Positions 1 through 8,413 of a DNA stretch of 64,000 nt are shown in pieces. Source of the DNA: Nocardia tenerifensis NBRC 101015. Lineage in GTDB: Bacteria; Actinomycetota; Actinomycetes; Mycobacteriales; Mycobacteriaceae. The stretch spans positions 1 through 64,000 of the forward strand of contig NZ_BAGH01000093.1 in NCBI RefSeq assembly GCF_000308715.1. Direction: 5' to 3'. The stretch's first letter is position 1. Every line of letters begins with the position of its first letter. The notes beneath the pieces are model-generated. The model saw only the letters and a program-made list of their open reading frames with translations. It was not told the origin of the DNA and made no database searches. The position numbers and the translations under genes were made by a program.

Positions 1-622
1 AGTTGTACAGGGCGGTCATCAGCAGCGCCCGAAACCGTTCGCGCAGTGGATGTTCCTCGATCAGCGCGGCGAGTTCGACGACCGCCTCGGAGCTGCGGCC
101 GGTCTCGATGTCGAGGGCGAGCCGGTCCTCCAGGATGGCCAGCCGCCACTGCTCGAGCCGGGCGCGCTGGCGCTCCGCGAACGGGCCGGGCAGCCCGCTC
201 AACGCGGTGCCGTTCCACTTGTCCAGTGCGGCAACCAGATTCGCCCGCGCCGCGGCGGGTTGCCCGGCGCGGACCTGCTCGGCCGCCGCGACGAGCCGCT
301 CCACCTCCGCCACGTCGGTCGACCCCGGGGGGATCCGCAGCAGGTAGCCGTCACCGACGGACACGAGCACCGCCGCGGGGCCGCGCGCCACCCGCTCGGG
401 CTCCAGCGTCCGGCGCAGCTGCGCGACGTGGGTGCGCAGCGCGGCGACCGCGCGCGGCACCGGCCGCTCACCCCAGATGCCCTCGACCAGTTCGGCCGCC
501 GTCACCGTGCTGCCCGCACGCAGCAGCAGGGCCGCGAGCACGGCCCGACGCTGCGGCGGCCCGAGCTGCAGCGCCGTCTCCCCGCGCCACGCCTTGACCT
601 CGCCCAACACCACGAACTGCAA
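1..622 (-). CDS. SARP/AfsR-type transcriptional regulator (BTAD), 5' part only
   Basis: The product is a DNA-binding activator of the SARP family, of which only the first 207 codons lie in the window. Residues 1-90 form an OmpR-like winged helix (MQFVVLGEV start, then GPPQRRAVLAALLLRAG). Residues 95-207 are the beginning of the bacterial transcriptional activation domain, with LVAALDKWNGTALSG and a PLRERFRALLMTALYN segment. A TTG at 622 is chosen because a GGAGG lies five bases upstream and because SARP proteins usually begin MxFxVLG; a GTG at 628 would sit on the ribosome site itself. SARPs usually switch on secondary metabolism or stress genes. The target cannot be seen, because the neighbouring MFS gene already has its own TetR regulator. 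Confidence 0.85.
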   Translation of the reverse strand, partial: MQFVVLGEVKAWRGETALQLGPPQRRAVLAALLLRAGSTVTAAELVEGIWGERPVPRAVAALRTHVAQLRRTLEPERVARGPAAVLVSVGDGYLLRIPPGSTDVAEVERLVAAAEQVRAGQPAAARANLVAALDKWNGTALSGLPGPFAERQRARLEQWRLAILEDRLALDIETGRSSEAVVELAALIEEHPLRERFRALLMTALYN

Positions 623-830
623 CGACACCTCCCGAATGCTCCGGAGTGTACGTCGCGCCGCGCCGCCGCACGCCGTCCGCGCGAGGGATGTCGGCGCGGT
701 CTGACCGGTGTCCCGCGTCTCGCGTCGCGTCGCGCCGCCGCCGGGCCTCTCGTGCGTGGGGTATCGGCATGGCCGAGCCGGTGGTCCTGCGCCTCGAATG
801 GCGCTGGAACACCGGCTCCCCCTCGAAGGG

Positions 831-2258
831 TCAGGCGGCCGATCGATTACCGCGGAAGGTCAGCGCGACCAGGAAGGTCAGCACCGCGATGCCGACCGCG
901 GCGGCGAAGGCCGTGGTGGTGCCTGTGACCAGGACCTGCGGCGCTGATCCCGTCGCGCCGCGGGCGGCCGTGCCGAACACGGTGACCAGGATGGCGAGGC
1001 CGAGCGCGGAGCCGGTCTGCTGCAAGGTTTGCAGTGCACCGCCCGCCGCGCCCGCGTCGCTCGACGGCACGCTCGACATGATGATCACGTTCAACGGCGA
1101 GAAGGCGAGCCCGATGCCGACGCCCATCAGCAGCATCGCCACGAACAGCAGCGGGAAATACCCGGTGTCGGTCGTCAGCTGCGTCAGCACCGCCAGCCCC
1201 GACCCCATGAACACCGTGCCGAGCATGGTCACCGGCTTCGGGCCGAACCGCGGCAGCAGCCGGGGGATCAGCCGGATCATGGTGAACATCAGCACCGCGG
1301 TGGGCAGGAACGCGAAACCCGTTGCCAGCGCGCTCAATCCGCGCACCTCCTGCAGATACTGGGTGAGGAAGAAAAACATCGACATGCCCGCCATCGGCCC
1401 GAGGAACATATTGGCGTAGGCGGCGGCTCGGTTGCGGTCGGTGAACAGCCGCAGCGGCAGCAGCGGCTCCGCGGTGCGCAGCTCGATCGCCACGAACGCC
1501 GCGAGCAGCACCGCGCCCGCCGCGAGCGAGACGTCGGTGAGCTCGCTGCCCCACCCGTTCGAGGCCGCGCTGATGAAGCCGTAGACCAGTGCGGCGACGC
1601 CCGCGGTCGCGGTCACCGCGCCGGGCAGGTCCAGGCGCGCGGGCCTGCGCACCGCGTCGGGCAGATACCGCAGCGCGAGCGCCACGACGACCAGTCCGAA
1701 CGGCACGTTGATGAACAGCACCGACCGCCAGCTCAGCCACTCGGTCAGCAGCCCGCCGAGGATGAGCCCGATCGCGAAGCCCGCGCTGGACATGCCGGAG
1801 AACAGCGCGAGCACCCGGATGCGCGCCTTCGGCTCGGTGAACGTGGTGGTCAGCAGCGCGAGCGTGCTCGGTCCGGCCATCGCCGCGCCGATGCCCTGCA
1901 CCACCCGGGCGACGAGCAGCCAGGTCGCCGACGGCGCGAGTCCGCCGGCCAGCGAGGCCAGCGTGAAAAGGGTTGTGCCCGCGAGGAACAGGTTGCGCCT
2001 GCCGAACAGGTCGCCCGCGCGGCCGCCGAGCAGCAGCAGGCCGCCGAAGACGAGGGTGTAGGCGTTCATGACCCAGGACAGGCCGGTCGCGCTGAACTCC
2101 AGGTCGGTGCGGATGCGCGGCAGCGCCACGTTCATCACGGTGATGTCCAAGATGATCATCAACTGGCAGGTCAGCAGCGTGACCAGCACGAGGCCGGTGC
2201 GTAGCGGCCTGCTCGGTGCGGACGTAGAGACGCCCGCGGAGAGGGTGGTCGTAGACAA
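831..2258 (-). CDS. MFS drug efflux transporter, DHA2 (EmrB/QacA) family
   Basis: This is an inner-membrane proton-coupled exporter of 475 residues, the usual length for the 14-helix DHA2 group. The sequence opens with LVTLLTCQLMIILDITVMNVALPRI, here in the first helix, which is the DHA2 motif with the conserved Asp. It continues with the LSWVMNAYTL segment and the motif-A-like loop GGRAGDLFGRR. The start is a TTG preceded by GGAG; no in-frame ATG fits. The gene is divergent from a TetR regulator at 2386, and three palindromes lie between the two starts, so the pump is very probably repressed until a substrate is bound by that TetR protein. The substrate cannot be read from the sequence; lipophilic or cationic drugs are usual for the family. 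Confidence 0.9.
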   Translation of the reverse strand: MSTTTLSAGVSTSAPSRPLRTGLVLVTLLTCQLMIILDITVMNVALPRIRTDLEFSATGLSWVMNAYTLVFGGLLLLGGRAGDLFGRRNLFLAGTTLFTLASLAGGLAPSATWLLVARVVQGIGAAMAGPSTLALLTTTFTEPKARIRVLALFSGMSSAGFAIGLILGGLLTEWLSWRSVLFINVPFGLVVVALALRYLPDAVRRPARLDLPGAVTATAGVAALVYGFISAASNGWGSELTDVSLAAGAVLLAAFVAIELRTAEPLLPLRLFTDRNRAAAYANMFLGPMAGMSMFFFLTQYLQEVRGLSALATGFAFLPTAVLMFTMIRLIPRLLPRFGPKPVTMLGTVFMGSGLAVLTQLTTDTGYFPLLFVAMLLMGVGIGLAFSPLNVIIMSSVPSSDAGAAGGALQTLQQTGSALGLAILVTVFGTAARGATGSAPQVLVTGTTTAFAAAVGIAVLTFLVALTFRGNRSAA

Positions 2259-2287
2259 GGAGTTGCTCCATCGAGTCGTGAGCTAAT

Positions 2288-2368
2288 CGGAGAGAGTCTC
2301 CGTTTCCGATGGAGCTATCATATGGAGAGATTCTCCGTTTACGCAAGACTAACCGGAGACTTCATCCG
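2288..2368. promoter_or_regulatory. three tandem TetR operators between efflux gene and tetR
   Basis: Three sites of the same design lie here. CGGAGA-GAG-TCTCCG (2288-2302) is perfect. GGAGA-GAT-TCTCC (2324-2336) is perfect over five bases. CGGAGA-CTT-CATCCG (2354-2368) matches at four of six. All three end in CCGTTT. Centres are about 35 and 31 bases apart, close to three helical turns, on one face of the DNA. They occupy most of the space between the TTG of the efflux gene and the ATG of the TetR gene, so one protein could repress both. Confidence 0.75.
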
Positions 2369-2385
2369 TTTCCACTGGAGGGCGC

Positions 2386-2955
2386 ATGGACGTACCGTCG
2401 CCGGCGCGGCCGATGCGGGCCGACGCCCGCCGCAACTACGAGCGCATCGTCGAGTGCGCGCGCGAGGCGTTCGCCGACGACGGACCGGACGCGCCGCTCG
2501 ACGACATCGCGCGCCGTGCCGCCGTCGGACCGGGCACGCTCTACCGGCACTTCCCGAATCGGGAGGCGCTCATCGAGGCGGTGTATCGCGACAGCATCGA
2601 GCGGCTCAGCGAGCGGGCCTACGAACTGCTCGAAAGCCGTTCGCCCGCAGCGGCGATCGAGCAGTGGATGCGCGAGCAGGTGGCGTTCGTGCTCGATCGG
2701 CGCAGCCTGGCGACGACGCTGAAGGCCCTGATCGACCACGAGTCCGCGACTTTCACCCTGTGCCGCACCTCCCTGAACAACGCGGCGGGCGCGCTGCTGA
2801 AGGCCGGGCAAGAGGCCAAGGTGATCCGCGCCGATATCGAGCCGCGCGACCTGCTCCGGCTCGGGCACGGCATCGGCGTGGCCTGTGAGAAGACGCCGGA
2901 GGCCGCCGAACGGCTGCTCGGCGTCACGCTCGACGGGCTGCGCATCGCCCCGTAG
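2386..2955 (+). CDS. TetR-family repressor of the adjacent efflux pump
   Basis: A 189-residue TetR protein. Residues 10-55 hold the helix-turn-helix (DARRNYERIVECAREAF, then LDDIARRAAVGPGTLYRHFP), with the near-universal TLYRHFPNREAL recognition helix. The rest is the variable ligand-binding and dimer domain. It is divergent from the DHA2 exporter with the three operators at 2288-2368 between them; the last operator ends 18 bases before this ATG, so autorepression is likely. The gene ends directly against the stop of the convergent AraC gene with no spacer. Function as local repressor is inferred from layout; the ligand is unknown. Confidence 0.9.
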   Translation: MDVPSPARPMRADARRNYERIVECAREAFADDGPDAPLDDIARRAAVGPGTLYRHFPNREALIEAVYRDSIERLSERAYELLESRSPAAAIEQWMREQVAFVLDRRSLATTLKALIDHESATFTLCRTSLNNAAGALLKAGQEAKVIRADIEPRDLLRLGHGIGVACEKTPEAAERLLGVTLDGLRIAP

Positions 2956-3954
2956 TCAGCCGCGGCGTATCGCGGTAGGCGTTGTGCCCCACCATCTTCG
3001 GCAGCAGCGGGTGAGCGTCGCCTGCTCGGTCAGGCCGAGGACGGAGGCGACCTGACTCATCGGCATGTCGGTCGTGGTGAGGTAGCGGTGGGCCTCGTCG
3101 CGGCGAACGTCGTCGAGGATGGCGGCGAAGGTGGTGCCCTCCGCCGCGAGGCGGCGCTGCAGGGTGCGAGGGTGGACGGTCAACAACCTTGCGACATTGG
3201 CGATTTCGGGCGCGATGGTGCCGAGCAGCTGCTGCACGGTGGCCCGCACCTTCGGCGCCACCGAGGCGTCCATGCCGCCGGCCTGCTCCGCGAGGAACGC
3301 CATCGCGAGTCGGTGCAGGTTCTCGTCACCGCCGCTCAGCGGTAGCGTCGGGAGGTTCCGCGGTACGCGCAGTGCCGCGTACGGCCGGTTCATATGCACT
3401 GGCGCGCCGAAGAATTCGGCGTAACGCTCGATCGGCGCCGGCGGCTGGTACGGCAGTTCGACCGACAGCAGTCGGTAGCGGTCCCCGGCCAGGCGCTGAA
3501 TTGTGTGATGCACGAACGCGAGTCCGAGATCGGTCGCCTGAATCGGCGACGGCACACCCGGTTGCACGCCGTAGTGCAGCGCGATCACGCCCCGGTCGCC
3601 GTACGGGTCCGGCTCGGGGGTCAGGGTGAGCGCGCGGGCGTGCAGGAACAGGTAGCGCGCCGAGCACTCGAGCACGTGCGTCAGCGAGGGCGAGTTCCGG
3701 ATCGCCAGCGCGAGCGGGCCGAGCATGTCGAGGTCTTGGCGGCGGGAGATGCGCAGGCCGAGGTCCGGGCAGTCCAGCCGCTTCGCGGCCAGCTCCAGCA
3801 CCGCGGCCAGCGCCTGATCGGGGATCAGCAAATCGTCGGTGTCCAGCGCGGTGATCGGCAAGCCGCAGGCGGCGGCGAACTGCTCGGCATCGCCGCCCAG
3901 CTCGGCGACTGTGGCGCGAAACCCGCGCAACCCCGCCGATCGGATCACCGTCAT
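2956..3954 (-). CDS. AraC-family regulator (OruR/ArgR-like, arabinose-binding type N-domain)
   Basis: The 332-residue protein begins MTVIRSAGLRGF and carries the long N-terminal domain of the OruR/VirS type (EQFAAACGLPITAL and DLGLRISRRQDLDMLGPLA). Two AraC helix-turn-helix units follow in the last 90 residues (HPRTLQRRLAAEGTTF and MSQVASVLGLTEQATLTRCC). An open frame continues far upstream on this strand but is only the complement of the monooxygenase gene; the ATG at 3954 fits the family start. The gene is divergent from the EthA-like gene, 69 bases away, and is the best candidate for its activator. In Mycobacterium tuberculosis that enzyme is instead controlled by the TetR protein EthR. 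Confidence 0.87.
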   Translation of the reverse strand: MTVIRSAGLRGFRATVAELGGDAEQFAAACGLPITALDTDDLLIPDQALAAVLELAAKRLDCPDLGLRISRRQDLDMLGPLALAIRNSPSLTHVLECSARYLFLHARALTLTPEPDPYGDRGVIALHYGVQPGVPSPIQATDLGLAFVHHTIQRLAGDRYRLLSVELPYQPPAPIERYAEFFGAPVHMNRPYAALRVPRNLPTLPLSGGDENLHRLAMAFLAEQAGGMDASVAPKVRATVQQLLGTIAPEIANVARLLTVHPRTLQRRLAAEGTTFAAILDDVRRDEAHRYLTTTDMPMSQVASVLGLTEQATLTRCCRRWWGTTPTAIRRG

Positions 3955-4023
3955 GTCGTCCAGAATCAAATAGTTGTCGCGCAAAGTCAAGAAATGGCGA
4001 AGGCGCGGTCGCACACTGGGGTC

Positions 4024-5535
4024 ATGAACGAGACCGCTGTGGCTCCCGAACACCTCGACGTCGTGATCGTGGGCGCCGGACTGTCCGGCGTCGGCGCCGC
4101 CTACCGGCTGCAGACCGAGTGCCCCGGCAAGACCTACGCCGTCCTCGAGGCCCGCGCCGCGATGGGCGGCACCTGGGACCTGTTCCGCTACCCCGGCATT
4201 CGCTCCGACTCGGACATGTTCACCCTCGGCTACCCGTTCAAGCCGTGGCGCGATGCCAAGTCGATCGCCGACGGGCCGTCGATTCGCCGGTATATCAACG
4301 AGACCGCCGCCGAGTTCGGCATCGACCGGCACATCCGGTATCAGACGAAGGTGGTCGGCGCGGACTGGTCGAGCGAGAACGCCCGCTGGACACTGACTTT
4401 GGAGGTGCGCGACGCGGCGGGTGTCAGCGCGCGGCGCGAGCTCACCTGTAGCTTCCTCTACGCGTGCGCGGGCTACTACGACTACGACCGCGGATACATG
4501 CCCGAATTCCCCGGCGTGTCCTCGTTCTCCGGTCAGGTCGTGCATCCGCAGTTCTGGCCGGAGGACCTCGACTACACCGGTAAGCGGGTCGTCGTGATCG
4601 GCAGCGGCGCGACCGCGGTCACCCTGGTGCCGTCGATGGCGAAGCAGGCCGAGCAGGTCACCATGCTGCAGCGCAGCCCGACGTGGATCAGCGCGGTGCC
4701 CGGGCGCGACAAGTACGCGGACAAGATTCGCGAGCTGCTGCCGCCGAAGCTGGCGCACCGGGTGATCCGGACCAAGAACATCCTGTTCACCATCGGCTTC
4801 TATCAGTACTGCCGTCGCCGCCCCGCCGCCGCGCGCAAGCTGCTCACCGCCCTCACCACGCGAATCCTCAAGGACGAGAAGGTGGTAGCCGAACACTTCA
4901 CGCCCACCTACAACCCGTGGGATCAGCGCCTGTGCGCCGTGCCGGACGCGGACTTCTTCAAGGCGATGAAGAAGGGCAAGGCCGAGGTCGTCACCGACCA
5001 CATCGATTCGTTTGTGCCGGAGGGCATTCGGCTGCGTTCCGGCCGAATCCTGCGGGCCGACATCGTCGTTACCGCCACCGGCCTGCGGATGCTGCCGTTC
5101 GGCGGCATCACCCCGTGCGTCGACGGGCAACCGGTCGCGCTCGCCGACCAGTTCATCTGGCAGGGCGCGATGCTCACCGGCCTGCCCAACTTCGCCGTCT
5201 GCATCGGCTACACCAACGCCTCGTGGACGCTGCGCGCCGACCTGAGCTCGCGGCTGGTCTGCAAGGTCCTTAACCACATGGACCGCAAGGGCTATGCCGC
5301 CGTCGTGCCGCAGCCCGAGGGCAAGCTGAACGAGCAGCCGCTGCTGGACTTGGCCGCCGGCTACATCCAGCGTTCGATCGCGGACTTCCCGCATCAGGGC
5401 GATCGGCACCCGTGGAAGATCCGGCAGAACTATCTCGTCGACTCCGCGACCACCCTGCGCACCGACCTGGACAAGACCCTCGCCGCGACACCCAAATCGG
5501 CTGTCCGGGAACCGGTTTTGTCGACGGTGCGCTGA
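4024..5535 (+). CDS. ethA: EthA-like Baeyer-Villiger flavin monooxygenase
   Basis: This 503-residue FAD- and NADPH-dependent monooxygenase inserts oxygen next to ketones or oxidises sulfur. The FAD fingerprint GAGLSG is at residues 17-22. GGTWDLFRYPGIRSDSDM follows. The Baeyer-Villiger signature FSGQVVHPQFWP is at about 168-179, and a second Rossmann motif, VIGSGATAVT, lies after it. Long stretches, for example YNPWDQRLC and GYTNASWTL, match what I recall of mycobacterial EthA, the activator of ethionamide and other thioamides, which is 489 residues. The natural substrate is unknown. It is divergent from an AraC regulator and followed by a hairpin at 5586. The symbol is assigned by resemblance, not by proven orthology. 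Confidence 0.85.
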   Translation: MNETAVAPEHLDVVIVGAGLSGVGAAYRLQTECPGKTYAVLEARAAMGGTWDLFRYPGIRSDSDMFTLGYPFKPWRDAKSIADGPSIRRYINETAAEFGIDRHIRYQTKVVGADWSSENARWTLTLEVRDAAGVSARRELTCSFLYACAGYYDYDRGYMPEFPGVSSFSGQVVHPQFWPEDLDYTGKRVVVIGSGATAVTLVPSMAKQAEQVTMLQRSPTWISAVPGRDKYADKIRELLPPKLAHRVIRTKNILFTIGFYQYCRRRPAAARKLLTALTTRILKDEKVVAEHFTPTYNPWDQRLCAVPDADFFKAMKKGKAEVVTDHIDSFVPEGIRLRSGRILRADIVVTATGLRMLPFGGITPCVDGQPVALADQFIWQGAMLTGLPNFAVCIGYTNASWTLRADLSSRLVCKVLNHMDRKGYAAVVPQPEGKLNEQPLLDLAAGYIQRSIADFPHQGDRHPWKIRQNYLVDSATTLRTDLDKTLAATPKSAVREPVLSTVR

Positions 5536-5585
5536 CGCCGGGAATTCCTAGCGCTCGCCAAACACCCTTCCTGGTGGACTGGCGT

Positions 5586-5612
5586 CGGGCCACGGGATCG
5601 CGCCGTGGCCCG
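5586..5612 (+). terminator. hairpin after the EthA-like gene
   Basis: A perfect 10-base stem (CGGGCCACGG with CCGTGGCCCG) closes a 7-base loop, 50 bases after the monooxygenase stop and about 27 bases before the next start. There is no T-run, as is common in actinobacteria. It could also shape the leader of the hemophore-related gene. Confidence 0.55.
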
Positions 5613-5639
5613 GCCGTCCAACCGAAAGGGTCATTCGTC

Positions 5640-6029
5640 ATGACATCCACCCGCACGCGACTCCTCCGCGCCGCCGTCGCCCTCGGCGGACTGACCGCCG
5701 CCGGGGCGCTGCTGCTGCCCGCGACCGCCTCCGCGCAGCCCGGCTGTGGTGAACTACTCGAATCGACCTGCACTTTCGCCCAGGTCGATGCCGCGCTTCA
5801 TGCGCAGTTCCCGGATATCGCGGCTCGGCTCGACGCGCACCCCGAACGCAAGGCGAAGTTGCAGGAGTTCCTGAACCTGCCGGTCGACCAGCGTAAACAG
5901 CGGGTTCAGCAGTTCCTCGACACTCATCCCGACGCCAAGGCCCGGCTGGACAAGCACCGTGACTCGCCGAAGGCGCAAGAGCGGTTGCAGAAGTTGCACA
6001 CGATCGCCGATACCTGCCACAACTACTGA
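5640..6029 (+). CDS. secreted hemophore-related protein (Rv0203/Rv1174c family type)
   Basis: A 129-residue exported protein. Residues 1-32 are a Sec signal peptide (basic MTSTRTRLLR, hydrophobic core, then ATASA and cleavage). The mature part is small, helical and charged. It holds Cys residues near its start (CGELLESTC) and one near its end (DTCHNY), with repeated HPERKAKLQEFL and HPDAKARL segments. This pattern fits the mycobacterial hemophore-related family of four-helix heme-binding proteins. Heme binding is known for Rv0203 and is only inferred here. A GAAAGGG ribosome site precedes the ATG. It may be a stand-alone gene; its neighbours do not point to an iron operon. Confidence 0.75.
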   Translation: MTSTRTRLLRAAVALGGLTAAGALLLPATASAQPGCGELLESTCTFAQVDAALHAQFPDIAARLDAHPERKAKLQEFLNLPVDQRKQRVQQFLDTHPDAKARLDKHRDSPKAQERLQKLHTIADTCHNY

Positions 6030-6050
6030 GGTGGTCGCCGCGCGGGACGC

Positions 6051-7211
6051 TCACCCGGCTCGGTGAATCGGTAGGGACACCGTGACGGTGAGTCCGCCGT
6101 CGGCCCTGGCCGTCGCTCGGACCGTGCCGCCGTGGGCCTGGGCGACCGACCGGACGATCGACAAGCCGAGACCCGCGTTGCCCGAGTCGGCGACGCGGTC
6201 CGGGGCCAGTCGCCGGAACGGCTCGAACAGGCCATCGACCTCGAACGGCGGGACCCGCGGGCCGGTGTTCTCGACGATCAATTCGGCGCGGTCGCCGGCC
6301 ACCCGCGTGGTGACCGACACCCAGCCCGCGGCTCGGTTGTAGCGAACCGCGTTGTCCAGCAGGTTTTGTGCCAGCTGCTCCAGCAGGACCGGGTCGCCCG
6401 TCACCGGCGCGGCGGTCAGGTTTGCGCCGATCCGCACATCGGCCTGTGCGGCGGCGTCGTCGGCCACCGTGGTCGCCCGCGCGGCGATGTCGGCGAGATC
6501 GACCGGGGTGTGCTCGGTCAGCCGCTGCTCGCTGCTGGCCAGCACGAGCAGGCCGTCGATGAGCCGCTCATTGCGCCGGTTGACCTCGAGCAGGGTGGCG
6601 CCGAGCCTGCGCGTCGCCTCCGGCGCGGCCGGGTCGTCCATGGCCACTTCGATCAGTGTCCGGTTGATGGTCAACGGGGTGCGCAGTTCGTGTGAGGCGT
6701 TCGCGACGAATCGCCGCTGGCCGTCGAACGCGCGATCCAGTCGTTCCAGCATCGCGTCGAAAGTGTCTGCCAGATCCTTGATTTCGTCGTCGGGCCCGGT
6801 GAGTGCGATGCGCTCGTGCAGGCTTCGGTCCGCTACTCGCCGTGCCGTCGCGGTGATCTTTTGCAGGGGGCGCAGCGCCCGCCCGGCCAGCAGCCAGCCG
6901 AACCCGCCTGCCGCCAGGCCCACCGCGCCCAGCGATACCAGGGCCCAGACGAGCATGGCGCGCAACGTGTCTCGGCGGTGCTGCTCGGCCTGCCTGGTCA
7001 GCGCCTCGTAGAGATCCTCGGAAACCGGTCTGCGACCGGCACGTTCGGCCAGGTACTCCCGGACCAGGCGCGTCGCACCGACTCCGGGCCGCCGCTCCAA
7101 CGACTGGTTGAGGTAGAAGTACATCAGGGCGATGAGGATCGCGCCGGCGAGGAAGAACGCGCCCGCGTACAGCAGCGTCAACCGCACCCGAATCGTCGAC
7201 TGGCGCTTCAT
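6051..7211 (-). CDS. sensor histidine kinase, HAMP type
   Basis: A 386-residue membrane kinase. Transmembrane helices are at about 10-33 and 86-110 with a short extracytoplasmic loop of about 50 residues, followed by a HAMP linker (GRALRPLQKITATARRV). HisKA contains FVANASHELRTPLT with phospho-acceptor His174. HATPase contains the N box LLDNAVRYN and the G box NAGLGLSIVR. The ATG at 7211 overlaps the stop of the response regulator by four bases (ATGA), so the two are translated as one unit. The frame is open further upstream but lies inside the regulator. The signal is unknown. Confidence 0.93.
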   Translation of the reverse strand: MKRQSTIRVRLTLLYAGAFFLAGAILIALMYFYLNQSLERRPGVGATRLVREYLAERAGRRPVSEDLYEALTRQAEQHRRDTLRAMLVWALVSLGAVGLAAGGFGWLLAGRALRPLQKITATARRVADRSLHERIALTGPDDEIKDLADTFDAMLERLDRAFDGQRRFVANASHELRTPLTINRTLIEVAMDDPAAPEATRRLGATLLEVNRRNERLIDGLLVLASSEQRLTEHTPVDLADIAARATTVADDAAAQADVRIGANLTAAPVTGDPVLLEQLAQNLLDNAVRYNRAAGWVSVTTRVAGDRAELIVENTGPRVPPFEVDGLFEPFRRLAPDRVADSGNAGLGLSIVRSVAQAHGGTVRATARADGGLTVTVSLPIHRAG

Positions 7212-7864
7212 CGGATGCGGTATCCGACGCCGGGCTCGGTCTCGATCACCGGCGGCTCGCCCAGCTTCCGCCGCACGTTCATGATCGTGTAGCGCACCAC
7301 CCCCGTGAACGGATCGATGTGCTCGTCCCACGCCTTCTCCAGCAGTTGCTCGGCCGAGACGACCCCGCCGCCCGCCCGCAGCAACTCCGTCAGCACCGCG
7401 AACTCCTTGCGAGACAACGCGATCGGCGTGCCGTCGCGGGTGACCTCGAAGCGATGCGGGTCGAGCCGGATCCCCGCCCGCTCCAAAACCGGTGGGGTGG
7501 CGGCCCGCGCCCGGCGGCCGAGCGCTTGAATGCGCGCGACCAGTTCCGTGAACGCGAACGGCTTCGTCAGATAGTCATCGGCTCCCAGGCCCAATCCCGC
7601 CACCCGCTCGGCCACCGCGGTCGCCGCCGTCAGCATCAGAATCCGCGCCCCCGCATCGGACTCGACGAGCGTCGCGCACACTTCGTCCCCCGAGACGACG
7701 GGCAGGTCCCGGTCCAGCACGACCACGTCGTAATCGTTGACCCCCACCCGTTCCAGGGCGGCCGCCCCGTCATAGGCCACGTCGACCGCCATGGCCCGCC
7801 GACGCAATCCGTCCGCGATCGCGTCGGCCAGCAATCGCTCGTCCTCGACCACCAGAACCCGCAC
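7208..7864 (-). CDS. OmpR-family response regulator
   Basis: A 218-residue regulator. The receiver domain (1-115) has acidic residues E7 and D8, phospho-acceptor Asp51 in VVVLDRDLP, and the conserved Lys in LTKPF. The winged-helix domain (about 125-215) contains LSRKEFAVLTELL and VVRYTIMNVRRKLG. It is the first gene of the two-gene operon with the kinase at 6051-7211, overlapping it by four bases. The target genes are not evident. Confidence 0.95.
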   Translation of the reverse strand: MRVLVVEDERLLADAIADGLRRRAMAVDVAYDGAAALERVGVNDYDVVVLDRDLPVVSGDEVCATLVESDAGARILMLTAATAVAERVAGLGLGADDYLTKPFAFTELVARIQALGRRARAATPPVLERAGIRLDPHRFEVTRDGTPIALSRKEFAVLTELLRAGGGVVSAEQLLEKAWDEHIDPFTGVVRYTIMNVRRKLGEPPVIETEPGVGYRIR

Positions 7865-7991
7865 CCGACCATCGTGCCCGCCCCCGCCGTTAGGTCGCTG
7901 TTAGCGCCGCGTCCGGCGAGCCGCCTCGCGCGCTCGCCCCGCTCGGCCGAGAATCGGGAGTGCCACCGGCCCACTGACCCGAGGAGCCCGA

Positions 7992-8402
7992 ATGTCCGAC
8001 TGGAACACGAAGATCATCGAAGAATTTCGCGCCAACGAGGGCAAAGTAGGCGGCCCCTTCGAGGGCAAAGACCTACTCCTGCTCACCACCACCGGCGCGA
8101 AATCCGGCCTGCCCCGCACCAGTCCCGTCGCCTACCTCCGCGACCAGGGCCGCCTGGTCATCATCGCCTCCAAGGCCGGCGCCCCCACCAGCCCCGACTG
8201 GTACCACAACCTCCGCGCCAACCCCGACGTCACCATCGAGATCGGCACCGAAACCCACCAGGCCACCGCCACCCCCATCCCCACCGGCCCCGAACGCGAC
8301 CGCCTCTACGCCGCCATGGTCGAAATAATGCCCGGCTTCGCCGAATACGAACAAAAAACCACCCGCACCATCCCCGTGGTAACCCTGAACATCACCGCCT
8401 GA
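7992..8402 (+). CDS. deazaflavin (F420)-dependent nitroreductase family protein, DDN type
   Basis: A 136-residue split-barrel protein of the DDN/AclJ family. It has the family motifs LLLTTTGAKSGLPRTSPVAYL, SPDWYHNLRANPDVTIEIG and a final PVVTL strand. Members use reduced F420 to reduce quinones or activate nitroimidazoles. It stands alone, ending 11 bases from the convergent macrodomain gene. A second, longer paralogue lies at 39409-39942. Confidence 0.88.
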   Translation: MSDWNTKIIEEFRANEGKVGGPFEGKDLLLLTTTGAKSGLPRTSPVAYLRDQGRLVIIASKAGAPTSPDWYHNLRANPDVTIEIGTETHQATATPIPTGPERDRLYAAMVEIMPGFAEYEQKTTRTIPVVTLNITA

Positions 8403-8413
8403 TCACCCCTCGC

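Noticed and set aside
3955..5409. Minus-strand open frame that extends the AraC gene far upstream
   Set aside because: It is the complement of the EthA-like gene; it has low-complexity His/Arg/Ala-rich sequence and no family motif. The AraC domain is complete from 3954.
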